In this document: positions 42,501-51,287 of the stretch, one piece after another
Layout of the letters: every line of letters starts with the position of its first letter
Position numbering within the stretch: the stretch's first letter is position 1
From: Lutraria lutraria
Taxonomy: Eukaryota > Mollusca > Bivalvia > Venerida > Mactridae
Assembly: GCA_964023205.1 (NCBI GenBank)
Contig: OZ026843.1
Coordinates: forward strand, 10,273,093 to 10,337,092
Length of the DNA: 64,000 nucleotides
Direction: 5' to 3'
The notes under the pieces: model-generated
Databases searched by the model: none
Told to the model about the DNA's origin: nothing
Seen by the model: the letters and a program-made list of their open reading frames with translations, nothing else
Program-made: the position numbers and the translations under genes

Positions 42501-44429
42501 TCCAGCTGAGAGCCCATGCATGCAAGTACAAATGTACTTCATTGTGACTTTAGCATATCATCAATAATAATTTATTTATTATTTTATTCAGTTTGTTGAA
42601 TAGAGTATGATACAGGTATAAGTTATTTAAAACTACCAGTAAACATGCATTTGTATCCTTGACAACATGAACTCAGTGAAGCAAATGATATCAGTAAACT
42701 TTATAAAATGCATTAGTATGAATTTGAAATAAATGATGCACAACTGAAAGATGTTCTTAACCATTAATGTTCAGTTATGGATGAAATGTTCTACAGCTAT
42801 ACTGACTAACTGAGCCTCTGTTGTTATAAAATCTCCTAACTGTGAGTAATGATTTGACAAGCAGAAATATATCTTACATCGCACTCAACAGTCTTAAAAT
42901 AAAAGGCTGTCTCATAATAATAAAGACAGAAGCCGCGTTTTCTTATCTTTAAGAAAGCCCATGAGCTATCGTAAAGTTAAGTAAGAATCTTTCCCAAACT
43001 TAAGAATTAGTAGCTAAGAAAATATTGATGAAATGTATTTTAACGCTAAGAAGGGAGATAAGACACTTCTTACTTAAAAAGTGGCGTAAGATGTTTGATG
43101 AAACGGGGCCTTAGACTGCAACACTGAACAGGAACTAGTTTTACAATTGCATGGCAGATGTAGAAAAATGCAGTGCTTTGATCCACTTCAAAATTCATGC
43201 GTGCCAAGCGAGTGAACTTCAGTGAAGGCTATGGAAAGCTGAATTATCGTTCAGTTTAAGAAACTAATGAAAATAATTGATTTCCCATTCAAGCATTGAA
43301 TTCAATCTATAAAAATCAAAACTGAAAAATATACCTGATGGATCATCAAGTCGAGCCATATACGGGCTACGACGATCTGATGTGAATGAGGATGCCCAAA
43401 GATTTGCATTTGGTATAGTTGGGTTCTTCCCTGTGATTCGGTCACGTCCAATTCCTAATGAATGACCCAGAGTGCATTCTGGATATTGAAATGGTTGCTC
43501 TGTAATAAAAACAATGTTTGATTATAACAAGATAATGAAATAGTAAGTTGCTCTGTAACTAAAGCAGTGTATATTTAATTCTAACATCATATTGAAATGA
43601 AGGAGCAAAGTATTTTGAACATGAGTGGGTGTTCCCATAATAAGACAAGTTTTTCAAACGGGCGTATAAAAATAAACATAAATTAAAGACATGCATCGTT
43701 TGGTTAGAAATGGCATACACAACGATTAATGAGTGTAAATTTTAATAATAACGGCAACTGTGCCGGGTTATTGATACTATGAAGGACCAGCATGTTACTG
43801 CAATTTAGAAATCTGGGTCTTATGTAATCAATTTATATCATGATTGTAACCTACAAACGCCAGATATATACATTCATTTTTTCTTGATCAATGCTTGCTT
43901 AAGGACAGGTATATACTAATTTGCAAGAACATTGATCAATACCTTTTAATTGATAACACACAAATGACACCAAAAATATAAACGAAACGCAGGACTAGAT
44001 ATTACTAGCGTTGTTTATGATCAACTGTGATAAAATGACTTTCCGGAAGTGACTAACATTGGTCAATCTAGTTATGTACAGGTGTGTTTCAGGTGCAATT
44101 CGATCACATTTAACCGATGTCATAGCCTTTGGACAATGGAAAACACACATTTATCGTAGACAAATACATCTTATAGGGATATGTAGAAGAAAAAATGTTC
44201 TACATTTGAAAACATGAAATATTGCACAAGCCGCCATTTTGTTATCATGTTTTCGAAATTATCTCAGGTGCAAACCAGGTGAGTCATGAAAGAAGCAATA
44301 TTGTGAGGATTTTGAACGTAATAGTAAATAAGATGATAAAACCAACTTACTATTTCTAGCAGCAAACGATCCTAATACAAATACACTTAAAATAAACGAC
44401 ACAATCAGTGTCAATTCAGGTCGCGCCAT
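24375..44429 (-). CDS. Neurexin IV / contactin-associated protein, 25 coding exons, complete
   Basis: A single-pass adhesion receptor of septate or paranodal junctions and axo-glial contacts. Coding exons in order on the - strand: 44351-44429, 43335-43499, 40653-40843, 40216-40357, 39654-39860, 38958-39136, 38488-38652, 37861-38025, 37614-37695, 36763-36918, 35958-36200, 35379-35504, 34603-34821, 34212-34261, 33384-33630, 32549-32725, 31582-31926, 31160-31279, 30396-30581, 29851-29990, 29469-29562, 27774-27896, 27026-27175, 26819-26962, 24375-24565. All joined they give 4086 nt, 1361 residues, within the family's usual range. Order of domains: signal peptide, discoidin, LamG1, LamG2, EGF, fibrinogen-like, LamG3, EGF, LamG4, juxtamembrane, membrane span, short tail ending EWFM. 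This is the complete Nrx-IV/CNTNAP architecture and excludes ordinary neurexins, which lack discoidin and fibrinogen-like parts. Splice sites are canonical throughout. Exons 23 and 24 are duplicates and may be alternatives. Confidence 0.96.
25677..25955 (-). mobile_element. tRNA-derived SINE family S, near full length
   Basis: On the - strand: tRNA-like head (GTGATTAAATGGTTAGTGCA, CTGGGTTTAAATCCC), body with TTTTCCTCCATATGTGGAG and CTCCTTGTTGAAG, and 3' core GCTGCTGTATATAACTGAAA, then a TTAAACACAC-type tail. It shares body and core with 32215-32490 (+) and body with 8918-9085 (-). Confidence 0.7.
26094..26353. mobile_element. Fold-back MITE with arms of about 100 bp
   Basis: The left arm opens CATGGTGAGAAATCATGTGA and continues CTTTATTATGCTATATTGCA. 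The right arm, reverse-complemented, reads CATGGTGGGGAATCACGTGA then CTTTATTATGCTATACTGCA. Pairing continues through CGGAAAATG and TTCTGTTGATTTCC, leaving a loop of roughly 40-60 bases. No open frame. Such a structure can form a strong hairpin in the pre-mRNA. Confidence 0.85.
26819..26962 (-). CDS. CNTNAP exon 24: juxtamembrane exon, duplicate b
   Basis: 144 nt, phase 1-1. Encodes DKMSEDACGFEETTQPPDPI, EVRPDGSNYVNITLPPRAPF and NSNQVIVGG. It shares DK-[x]2-ED-x-CGFEE, the block PDPIEVRP, GSNYVN and TLPP with exon 23, so the two arose by tandem exon duplication. It keeps the single cysteine and the NxT sequon. The acceptor is ACTGTTTCAG, the donor GTATAT. Confidence 0.88.
27026..27175 (-). CDS. 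CNTNAP exon 23: juxtamembrane exon, duplicate a
   Basis: 150 nt, phase 1-1. Encodes DKIREDMCGFEEITREPDPI, EVRPLGSNYVNLTLPPPTQD and RTGEHQLIIGG. It carries one cysteine, which fits the closing LamG4 disulfide, and one NLT glycosylation sequon. It is homologous along its length to exon 24, 63 bases downstream. Either duplicate can join exon 22 and exon 25 in frame. The acceptor is ACTTATTTCAG, the donor GTAAAA. Confidence 0.88.
27449..27510. repeat. (ATCA)n microsatellite
   Basis: Runs of ATCAATCAATCAATCA with AATATATC interruptions, in the intron between CNTNAP exons 22 and 23. Confidence 0.9.
27774..30581 (-). CDS. CNTNAP exons 19-22: laminin-G domain 4
   Basis: Exons 30396-30581, 29851-29990, 29469-29562 and 27774-27896 encode about residues 1020-1200. 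Landmarks are MYIRVGFITKKKQGILIQLR, ISLEMNNNGGVKFFLDVG, NGQAHEVILRREDDGKKVYL, YLFIGNN and GFEGCIYRMQIDNIYPLK. There is only one of the two terminal LamG cysteines here. The other must come from exon 23 or 24. Confidence 0.93.
28028..29153. mobile_element. 1.1-kb mollusc-type dispersed repeat with internal monomers of about 146 bp
   Basis: Opens AACAAGAGGGCCAAGATGGC and closes with ATAGCTCACTTTGTCACTTT and GTGAGCTAAAAA. Between them are about seven monomers marked by GTGACCTAGTTTTTGACCCC-like blocks at about 28092, 28248, 28393, 28539, 28684, 28804 and 28950. Each includes a TCTGACAAGGTTTGGTGAAG block and ends near TCTACAGTGTTAACAAGG. The end has GACGACGCACGACGCCGGAC, usual before the closing GAGCTAAAA in this family as I recall it. 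It lies in CNTNAP intron 21 and has no coding capacity. Confidence 0.8.
29266..29444. mobile_element. MITE family M2, copy 1, TA target sites
   Basis: Starts CAGTCAAACCTGT and ends AATTTGACTG, bounded by TA on both sides (29264-29265, 29445-29446). Interior pairs of GGCCTT/AAGGCC-type blocks make it partly palindromic. Related copies are at 33180-33318 and 37199-37371, all within introns of this gene. The element begins 25 bases after... the exon 21 end at 29469 when read on the - strand, that is close to its donor. Confidence 0.8.
31160..31279 (-). CDS. CNTNAP exon 18: EGF-like module 2
   Basis: Encodes GCVGKCASNPCFNQGTCKEG and YTCDCAYTPFRGWMCFR, an EGF module with six cysteines after the closing cysteine of LamG3. 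It is a single phase 1-1 exon of 120 nt. Confidence 0.95.
31582..32725 (-). CDS. CNTNAP exons 16-17: laminin-G domain 3
   Basis: Exons 32549-32725 and 31582-31926 encode about residues 806-979. Landmarks are ATLQFPTFEGDKAGDIWFQF, TTATDGVMIHDTGD, NNDLWHTVHVERNSKQAWL, KPLFVGAAVD and GFVGCMRGLRVNGQ. The partner cysteine is in exon 18. A SINE lies in the intron just downstream of the exon 16 donor region (32215-32490). Confidence 0.95.
32215..32490 (+). mobile_element. tRNA-derived SINE family S, full length
   Basis: Head GTCCAGTGGTAAGTGTGCTG with a degenerate B box, body TTTTCCTCCACATGTGGAG and TTCCTTGTGGAAGGGTAAGT, 3' core GTCTGCCATATATAATTGAA, then TATTTTGAAAAACAGCGTT. It matches 25677-25955 in block order. 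It lies in the CNTNAP intron between exons 16 and 17, antisense to the gene. Confidence 0.75.
33180..33318. mobile_element. MITE family M2, copy 2
   Basis: Starts CAGTCAAACATGTACATG after a TA and ends GGTTTGACAG before a TA. It shares AATAAAGGCTAACCTGTGAA and CTGAATAAAGGCTA blocks with the family. Shorter and more diverged than copy 1. Confidence 0.65.
33384..35504 (-). CDS. CNTNAP exons 12-15: fibrinogen-like region
   Basis: Exons 35379-35504, 34603-34821, 34212-34261 and 33384-33630 encode about residues 592-805. The segment PDGSGPIEPFKVVCNGK resembles the fibrinogen-C opening. DGIRRTYGYWVGRTFQ and MHYWGGAAPGTFKCECGL, followed by a CDGQMTTCNCDSG cluster, match the CNTNAP-specific continuation. 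Exon 14 is only 50 nt. The fold is divergent from true fibrinogen domains, as is usual in this family. Confidence 0.93.
33811..34008. mobile_element. Palindromic MITE (family M1), copy 2
   Basis: Same ends and interior as 11819-12003: TCATTAATTTTCATTGGGG at the left, CCAACGAAAATAAATGA at the right, and the shared middle block CAGAGATAAGG and AGCCATTTTAGTAAAAACCA. It lies between CNTNAP exons 15 and 14. Confidence 0.8.
35171..35305 (-). mobile_element. tRNA-derived SINE family T
   Basis: On the - strand: CATGGTCTAGTCGTGAAGGT (A-box region), CGTGGGTTCTATCCCAGC (B-box region), then CATGTCTTTTTATGGGCGTA and a GTTTGTTTG-complement tail (AAACTTGAACAAACAAACA). The head is shared with the SINE at 55115-55360. 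It lies between CNTNAP exons 12 and 13. Confidence 0.65.
35958..36063 (-). CDS. CNTNAP exon 11 (second part): EGF-like module 1
   Basis: Six cysteines in EGF spacing: CTPNPCEHNGVC, then YCNCDQTGYKGAVC. It is placed between LamG2 and the fibrinogen-like part, as in all CNTNAP/Nrx-IV proteins. Its splice acceptor, at the start of exon 11, is flanked by the 54-bp repeat array at 36210. Confidence 0.95.
36064..38025 (-). CDS. CNTNAP exons 8-11 (first part): laminin-G domain 2
   Basis: Exons 37861-38025, 37614-37695, 36763-36918 and the first half of 35958-36200 encode about residues 377-553. Landmarks are VRASFQFRTHDEDGLLLYHQ, DGLWHSFEMYIDTTKVNITV and GFRGCMRNMKV, with a closing cysteine in SVGTCK. 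Confidence 0.93.
36210..36419. repeat. 54-bp tandem array abutting the exon 11 splice acceptor
   Basis: Four units of 54 bp beginning GAACAAATAGAGACAATATT at 36210, 36264, 36318 and 36372, nearly identical except in the last. Because 54 is a multiple of three, an open frame (36144-36449, +) runs through it by chance. The array begins 10 bp from the exon 11 boundary, and each unit on the - strand contains a copy of the acceptor-like TTGTTCATTGTAG. Confidence 0.95.
37199..37371. mobile_element. MITE family M2, copy 3
   Basis: Opens ACATTCAAACCTGTGAACAA and closes CACAATTTGACTACATT, with interior GTGGCCTTTATTGACAGG and GATGGTGGCGACTATCAC blocks as in 29266-29444. The ends have mutated away from CAGTC. 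Located between CNTNAP exons 10 and 9. Confidence 0.65.
38488..39860 (-). CDS. CNTNAP exons 5-7: laminin-G domain 1
   Basis: Exons 39654-39860, 38958-39136 and 38488-38652 encode about residues 193-376. Landmarks are ETDLITMRFRTNMPEGVLLY, LDDGEWHDLIIQRNRTRVKL, the strand IYLGGVD and the closing pair of cysteines (NFIGCIDFVRF and SGCS). Normal LamG fold; no missing parts. Confidence 0.95.
38691..38776 (-). mobile_element. Dispersed repeat family A, 3' fragment
   Basis: Read on the - strand it ends GTGACCTGGCACTCTTGTT and contains GGCACTTCTGAGTTATTC, matching the right half of 8247-8519 and 9164-9385. Located 38 bases upstream of CNTNAP exon 7. Confidence 0.7.
40216..43499 (-). CDS. CNTNAP exons 2-4: discoidin (F5/8 type C) domain
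   Basis: Exons 43335-43499, 40653-40843 and 40216-40357 encode about residues 27-192. Typical discoidin features are the opening cysteine with CTLGHSLGIG, WASSFTS, NSLQFIGIDLGAFHFVTQL, EYTLEFSTDNETWSEYT and the closing FRPQRWNQFISMRVDVAGC. The two terminal cysteines should form the conserved disulfide. The 2.5-kb intron between exons 2 and 3 carries a Harbinger-like transposon. Confidence 0.95.
41037..43110. mobile_element. 2.07-kb Harbinger-like element with TTA target duplication
   Basis: Left end GGCCTCGTTTCATCAATAT, right end (reverse complement) GGCCCCGTTTCATCAAACAT, flanked by TTA on both sides (41034-41036, 43111-43113). TWA target duplications and GGCC-type ends are features of PIF/Harbinger elements. 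Subterminal regions are rich in CTTAC/CTTAT/TCTTA words in inverted orientation, as often in transposase-binding zones. I find no transposase; the longest frame (41603-41830, -) is 75 codons without motifs. It is a non-autonomous or deleted element inside CNTNAP intron 2. Confidence 0.8.
43623..43671 (-). mobile_element. Dispersed repeat family A, 5' fragment
   Basis: On the - strand: TTTTTATACGCCCGTTTGAA then TTATTATGGGAACACCCAC, matching the left end of 9164-9385. Located in CNTNAP intron 1. Confidence 0.65.
44351..44429 (-). CDS. CNTNAP exon 1: start codon and signal peptide
   Basis: The ATG at 44429-44427 begins MARPELTLIVSFILSVFVLG, a hydrophobic stretch followed by SFAARN, a good signal peptide with likely cleavage after an alanine near residue 24. 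It ends in phase 1 at a GTAAGT donor and joins exon 2 as KQPFQYPEC. I chose this start because it is the first ATG giving a secretory leader and the exon fits in frame. Confidence 0.85.
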
Positions 44430-44540
44430 TGCATATCCCTGAATTACCTCCCTTGAATGACAAAACCACGTGACTCAAATAGTTTCGTTAATTGGCTGTA
44501 AGGCAATGTTACCTGAGTCATTAGTCTTTCAACCGTGGCG
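44430..44540 (-). promoter_or_regulatory. Probable CNTNAP proximal promoter
   Basis: On the - strand, upstream of the start codon, are a CCAAT box (AGCCAAT, 44491-44497), an E-box CACGTG (44467-44472) and an AP-1 site TGAGTCA/TGACTCA (44514-44520). No TATA element at a typical distance. If the first exon is longer or there is an upstream non-coding exon, this would be 5' UTR instead. Confidence 0.35.
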
Positions 44541-47500
44541 CACGTATGATGACAAACAGTCGCATAGTTCAGTCTTTACTTAATCTCGTTATAAATAATT
44601 AATAAACAATTATGATCATTTTAACATTGACAATATACCTTATGTGATTAATAAAATCCTCGGACGAGTATTTAGTAAATATGTTCCGTTAAAATTTTAA
44701 TTAACGCGATACCATTTTCTTTAAAAACATTTTGTGTAGATTCATGACATCTATGTCTCTGATGATATCAATAAGGCTGACTTATATAATGTATGTATAT
44801 ATAAGTCCTTGATAATTTATATAGCATTTTTACTATTAAAATGAGTACATTTTTGTGGACTACGCTAACTAGTATTAATTTACGTGTCATACATTTTGTT
44901 ACTGTTCTCATAAATTATTATTGATATCAACAAAATAAAATATCTATCTTATATATACATGTCTCTGATATATTATATAATACGTCTCCGTTGATATTTA
45001 AAACAAAGTTGCTGCGGTTCAAATTAATAATATTTGTCAGTCTTGTTAATAAACACGTTTTAAGTTTTGAAAAATGGGACATTGGCTCTCGATCTTGACC
45101 ACATAATCCTGATTTGTGAATACTTGCAATCGCTGTAATTTTTTTTCATACAATTTATGTATGCTCGACAACAATCGCTTGTCTCTTTAAAATGTTTTCA
45201 CTCCAATGTTATCAATACTGAAAGCTACTTAATAAAACCAATGCATTTACTGGATTAAGCACGTCCGTGCTCGGAATAAATGGTAGAAGAGAAATGGAAA
45301 ATTGAAATCCCATTTAAGTCAGAAAGAAATTTCTATAAGTCTTTCATTCTTAAGCTTTTTCGTGACCACTCAAAAGTTACTACATCTCTCATTACCATTC
45401 TTATTTATAAATTAATTAAGCCTCCAAGTCAACTATGATGTGTGCAGTCGTTGATTTGCGCCTTGTATTTGAAGCTTTTGAATTTACGAGCAACACTTAA
45501 AAGCCCATTAGCATTTTGAATTTAGTAAAACAAAACAATAGATAAAAGGATGGTTGAATATAAGAAATATATTTTATTTGCTCTAAAACAATATTTACAT
45601 AATGCCTTTCTTTAGCCACATCTCGTAAAAATGTTGTCACATCATCGCGGCTTTTTCTTATTTTTTTGCAATATCATTGAAAAAAATACTGCGCTCTATT
45701 TCTATATGTATTTCGTGATCAAAAAAGAAAATTTCGGAATATTTCTACTGCAAGTAAAAGTCAGTTTCACTGATAAGACATCTTTATTTCTTACATCCAA
45801 AAAGCTAATGGGGCTTTAAAGTATAGTTGATCGTACTGGATCCTCATCCGCTATATCTATTTTACGCGCGTCATTATTTGCGCTCATATATAACAATATG
45901 GATAGACCACTGTATTTCACAATGCAAACAATTAAACCCTATCAAAAGAATTTCCTCAACTATACAAATGTCCTGCACTTAAATTTTTAACTGTTAAGGT
46001 TAATAATGAGGTGATTGTCAAATCAATTATTAAAGTAATGAGCAAACTTAAAATGCAGTTTTTTACCATAGTTATTCATTCATCATAAACACCAGCAAGT
46101 GAAGATATTTGATAGCTTATTTTGTTGATGGGATATTCTTGTAACCGGAAACACACGCTCCAAGTTAATTTGAAACACTTCAGTCGTGTTCGATACACGA
46201 GGAACCTGTCCTGTGCGCGGCTAAATGGTCTGTGTATGACAACATTGTTGAAATCACGTGCTTCCGTCGTCAAATCACACTTCATTACGCTACAGGCGTC
46301 AGCTTCGACACCTCGTCAATGGCACGACGTGTCATTATTCTACGACGCCTCGACTTGTAACATTGATGTTGTGCCTATTACAGAGCAGCTACCGCGACAG
46401 AATCGTAGCAATTTCACAGTCCAGTGAACCTTTGACTCACCAACATCATTTCCTGTCTGTAAGTAGCCATGCCTCGACAATAGGACCAGTGATGTCTTTG
46501 ATTGCTCGCAACAGGACACACCGTATCTAAGTCGGCGGTTGCCGCTATTCTAGTACTGTAACAAAAGCAGCAATTAATAAATTCTTCTATTGAGTTCCGA
46601 GAAAATCTACCCCCAAAAAATATATTTAAATGTTGATACGTTTTATCACGCACTGTTGAGTGACATTTAAAATCTTTTCCGTGTTAAATAGTGAATGTAC
46701 GATATTTTATGAGAATGACATGAAAAATATTGTTTTACTGAAATCAATTGTGTTATGATACATGGTAAAACATGTTTTTATTTTTTATTTTTTTTGTAAA
46801 ATGAATGGCAAAACACTACCAAAATTAGCTCGAGGATATTAGCAGTAATTAGGCATAATTAAGCTTTTCCTTAGAAAATTAATGTCTGTTGACTTCATAC
46901 TTTACGTTGTCACAATTTTTTTTGTAGTATAAACCTGTTGTCCTGGTTATCCCGATCATAATAATTATGGAGATTTTCTTAATCTGGTTGATAACCAACA
47001 CACGGCGTGCTGTTTGAATGTCTATATGGGACCTTGATCTGTGTGCCACTAGGCCGGAGGGCTGTAGGATATATATTTGCCATTTCAAGTTCTGGAAGAC
47101 ATTTGGTTGATCAAATCCAGGGGCGTAGTCAGCTTTGAGTTAATGTTACGCACACAAGGGGTGGGATTGAGTTTCTTGGTTTCAAGATGATGCATGAGGT
47201 CCACGGTTAAATGTAAAATAAAATTCCAGGCGCGTGCCTGCCTATACGCAAATACACAGCTGAGTCCACACTATTTCCCCCGAAACCAATCAAATTCGGG
47301 GTTAAAACTTTTGGAATCACGGTATCATATCATCTTAAATCCGCTTCAATTTAGCGTGGTTACGGGTCATGAATTCAGATCTAAATTACTAAATGTCTCC
47401 TTTTGACATGATCTTTTCGTGAATATTGATATTGAGTGTAAATTATGTAATTGTGGTATAAATAAAACCTCTTTTAAAATGTCTTCTGACCAAGGACTTA

Positions 47501-50500
47501 CATACATACATACATATATATAGATGTCTTTGTTCTGACGGAATGCCATTGTTAGCCATATCAGAGACATCTTGATGTTATCTATGTCTCTGGCCATATT
47601 CAGGCCGTACAAACTTTCAGATGGGGAATGTCTAAATTTATATTGTACATATGGCCCCTTTTGATGACCAGCACAGCCGAAATTACAGCCCTTCGGTTCC
47701 TACCACTCTGATATTTATATTTTCGCTTTTCAAATAATATTACAATCGTAACTACTCTGGTATCTCCGTAACTTTCTTCAGACAAACGCCGAGGAGTTCC
47801 GATTGATTATATTACGTATGTGTTTAATGACTGTAATCTCGTGCACATCACTGACTACGTCCCTGATTAATTACTTTGTTGTCTCAAATAAATTTAATAC
47901 ATGTGAGTTCGTCAAATGGTTTACGTGCAATCGTAACGTCTCAGGCATTTCCGAGAATAGACAAACGCCGAAGCTGTGCAGAGTTCCGCGGAAATGATAT
48001 AATGACCAACATTTTTTTAAGCAAAGTTGTCTCCCTTTGGTATTTTAACGTCATTTACAAGTAGCCTAAGCGGACTGCACGCTTTTCTTGCATTTTAAAT
48101 TTTCAGGCGCATGCTGTACAAAAAGCGAGAACATTTCGTGGAGAAAAAAATGAGTATAGATCTACATTGTTCTACAATCATGGTCAGTTCAGAATTAAAG
48201 GTCAAATTAATTGTTAATCAAATTAACACTTAACAATCTACACAATGTGTTGACTGTCTCACTTGCATGGACCTCTTGAGAAAATTTGACTGCCAGTGTC
48301 TATCCGTCTGGTTCCATGGATCACATAATTATAAATATAGCCCAAGTCTGCTGGACCTAATGCCTGGTATTTTCATCAGGTAAGTGGTGGTAAGTATATC
48401 TCTCCATTCCAGTTTCTTGTTTTATGATACTGATCAGGCCATACTATACAACTTGCAAGTTTACATAACGAAACATAAATTATTTCATACTTTTCCTTGA
48501 TTGATATGTCATCAGAAATTTACAATTACAAAAATTTACAATTACAATATTTACAATTTTATTTTAATTCAACTTGCAGGAGTTTTCAAAAAATCTTAAG
48601 ACTGGTTTAATGTTAATAAAAAAGAACCTAAGTAGAAACTACATTTGCTTCTTTTAAAATGAATTGTAATTTAAGCTGCTAAAGATCGCTTTATTTTTAT
48701 AATAAGTCATAGTTAGTCAAACTGATAAATTATTTATATTGGTTTAAATTTTAGATGACTTGATTTTTTTTTTTAATTATGCAGTGTCATTGTTAACACA
48801 TGGTAGTAAATTTCTTTTGATGTGATTATTTTTACCTGTTTTTTTTTCATTTCATGGTATAATAAAACTTTGAATAGAAATTATAAATTTTGTGATTTGA
48901 ATTTGATAATGGGAAAATGTGCAGCTGGTGGCACAGTATAAATGTCTAGGTAGTTGTATTGATGAATGGGGTTGTATTCAGTCTCTGATCTTTTATGTTT
49001 ACAGTCCCTTTTTAGGTAATTCTGTAACCCCTTATATGGAGATACGGTTAATAATTATGAGTAAATGACGTCTGCTTCAAAGTACATTAATTTTTGTTGT
49101 TGTAATCATAAATTTAAATGTTGAAAAAGTTCTTTGTCAATAAATGATTTTCATTTTTTCCACCCGAGTTAAAATGAAAGTATAGAGCAAAAAAATAGAA
49201 ATATTGGGCCGTTGTCTGCTACAGTGTACATTGTGATTCTTATGTGTAGTATAAAAGTATGGTATAATTGAAGTAAGCTGTTTAATTTTAGAAACTATTA
49301 CCTTTTTTGCAAAATTTATATCCTTTCATAAATGATTTAAATGTTCACAGGACATGCATATCATTGACAGAGTGGAAGTACAAGATATTGATTGATATAA
49401 AAGAGTTTTAGTGATAAGTAAGTACATGTATGTTTTATATTACAGTCAGAGTCCTTATTGTGATCATTGGAATGTTCATTTATTTGTTTTTGAATGGCCC
49501 ATTTAATTTGATAGCTATGGTAATTTCAGAGCCATCCCAGAGAGAGAGAGAAGGGGGGGGGGTAGATACAGGAGGACCAGTCATTTATATCCCTACTCTT
49601 TTCATATTGAAATAGTGTAGAAAAAGGTATCCACACCAATAATTAATGAATGTTGATTCACTTTTGAACAAGACATTTATGGACCAAATTATTATCCGTT
49701 CTTACAAAAATGCATCAGAAGAGAAGTAAACATTAATAAAAACCATCTCGGGATGATTCACACCTTGCAGTGTAATTAAGGAAATAAAATAGAAAGTTGT
49801 TTACAAGAAAATATCAATTTATGGCTTCCAATATAATAGGTTTTCTCATGAAGCATTGACTTAAATGCAAATCTGAAATCATATTATTGGCAATGTTTTG
49901 CTTTTAATAAAATTGTAAACACATGTTAATTATAATGAATTGATCATTTGTGGATAATTTTAGTCAGATGTCCAATTAAACAGGGAAGTTATTACTCATG
50001 TTATTTTTTTCATACATGCAATCATGAAAGACGCTGCATTTTTATATCCGGATGTGTGCTTGTGGCAGTGGCTATTTTTCTTAATTATTTTTTCGTAGTT
50101 TATGGACAAGTGGGGCTTTAAACTTCACTAACATGCACACTTCAGTTTTCTATGGGCCATAACTCTTTGTCCACTTGTCAAGATGATTGTTAATGGAGTC
50201 AATAAAACTGACCATGAGTCCTATGTATTCCTTTGTTGTTTTTATGTCGCCCCCATGTTTGATGGCTGTACAGATTTGAGAAACACATCTCCATGCAGGA
50301 ATTTTATTGATTTCTAATTAATTGGAATGCTATGGTACTGTAAATCAGTCCTTGTTTGTAATTATAGTCATTTTGTGCTAGACAAATTAGTTGTCCTAAT
50401 CTTTGCATGTGGTAAATGTTATTGCGCACTAGAATTTCAATAGAAACATGCATTGAAATCCTGTTCATTGTATATACTTGACTTAGTTCAGTTATTTTGG

Positions 50501-51287
50501 GCCAAGAATTTAAATAAATATTTTGGTCATTTATTTTTGACAGGTGGTTGTAAGTCCAAACAAGAGTTTGAAGTTGTTTGCTATTTGTATAGCGTATAAA
50601 AGGGTTAAGAAATAAGGCTATGAAATGACAAGGCTGATAACCAGCACGTACAAGTATTACATATATATTTTAAAAGAATGACTTTTTAGTGCTGGTGTTT
50701 CTCGGTTATGAATAATTAATACAGTAAAACCTCGTTCCGAAACCTTAACAAACACCTGTTGTTTGAGCTATGACTATAACAAATGTGTTACGTACCCTTA
50801 CCAAATAAATAAAACATTTAACGAACCCTCAACGAATAACATGTGACTTTTTATCGAATCATTTTTTTTGTGCATGCTCAATATTTTTTGAAGGGATAAT
50901 GAACATAGACAACTGTCTATGATTAGCTACAAGCACAAATCGTTTTGAGGAATGTACCTTTCACGAATATGCCGAAATTCAACGGTTACAAGTTCAGTGG
51001 AATTTTCGGCTCTGTGCGAAGGGGCAGTTAAGCCAGAGATCCTACCCTTAGAAAATTATGATATTTTGATAGTGTTTTGTTTTACTATATTCACTAGATT
51101 ATCACTTCATCATTTGAAAGGATCCCCATTGTGATACATTTTTTGTACTTACAAATTGATCAATTTTTATATTCTTGTTCATTTGGAAGCTATATACTTT
51201 TGACTGCCGTTTAGATTTTGAACCATACATGGTCTTTATATGGTGTCTGTTTAGTAGCACTTACCTATTTACCTTATCAACACCAGT
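44541..51287. other. Intergenic region without recognisable genes
   Basis: AT-rich and non-coding as far as I can see. A CpG-containing, more balanced segment lies at about 46120-46540, with open frames on both strands but no motif. A short duplicated block ACAAACGCCGA...GAGTTCCG occurs near 47783 and 47961. Microsatellites include (CATA)n near 47503-47520 and GAGAGAGAG plus a G run near 49546-49562. CATCAG|GTAAGT at 48380 looks like a donor site, but I could not build an exon around it. A single CAGTAAAACCTCG end at 50729 recalls the Tigger-like MITE of DARS intron 5; no partner end was found. Confidence 0.55.

Noticed and set aside
48120..48380. 5' exon with donor CATCAG|GTAAGT
   Set aside because: No open frame that makes sense and no downstream exon could be linked to it.
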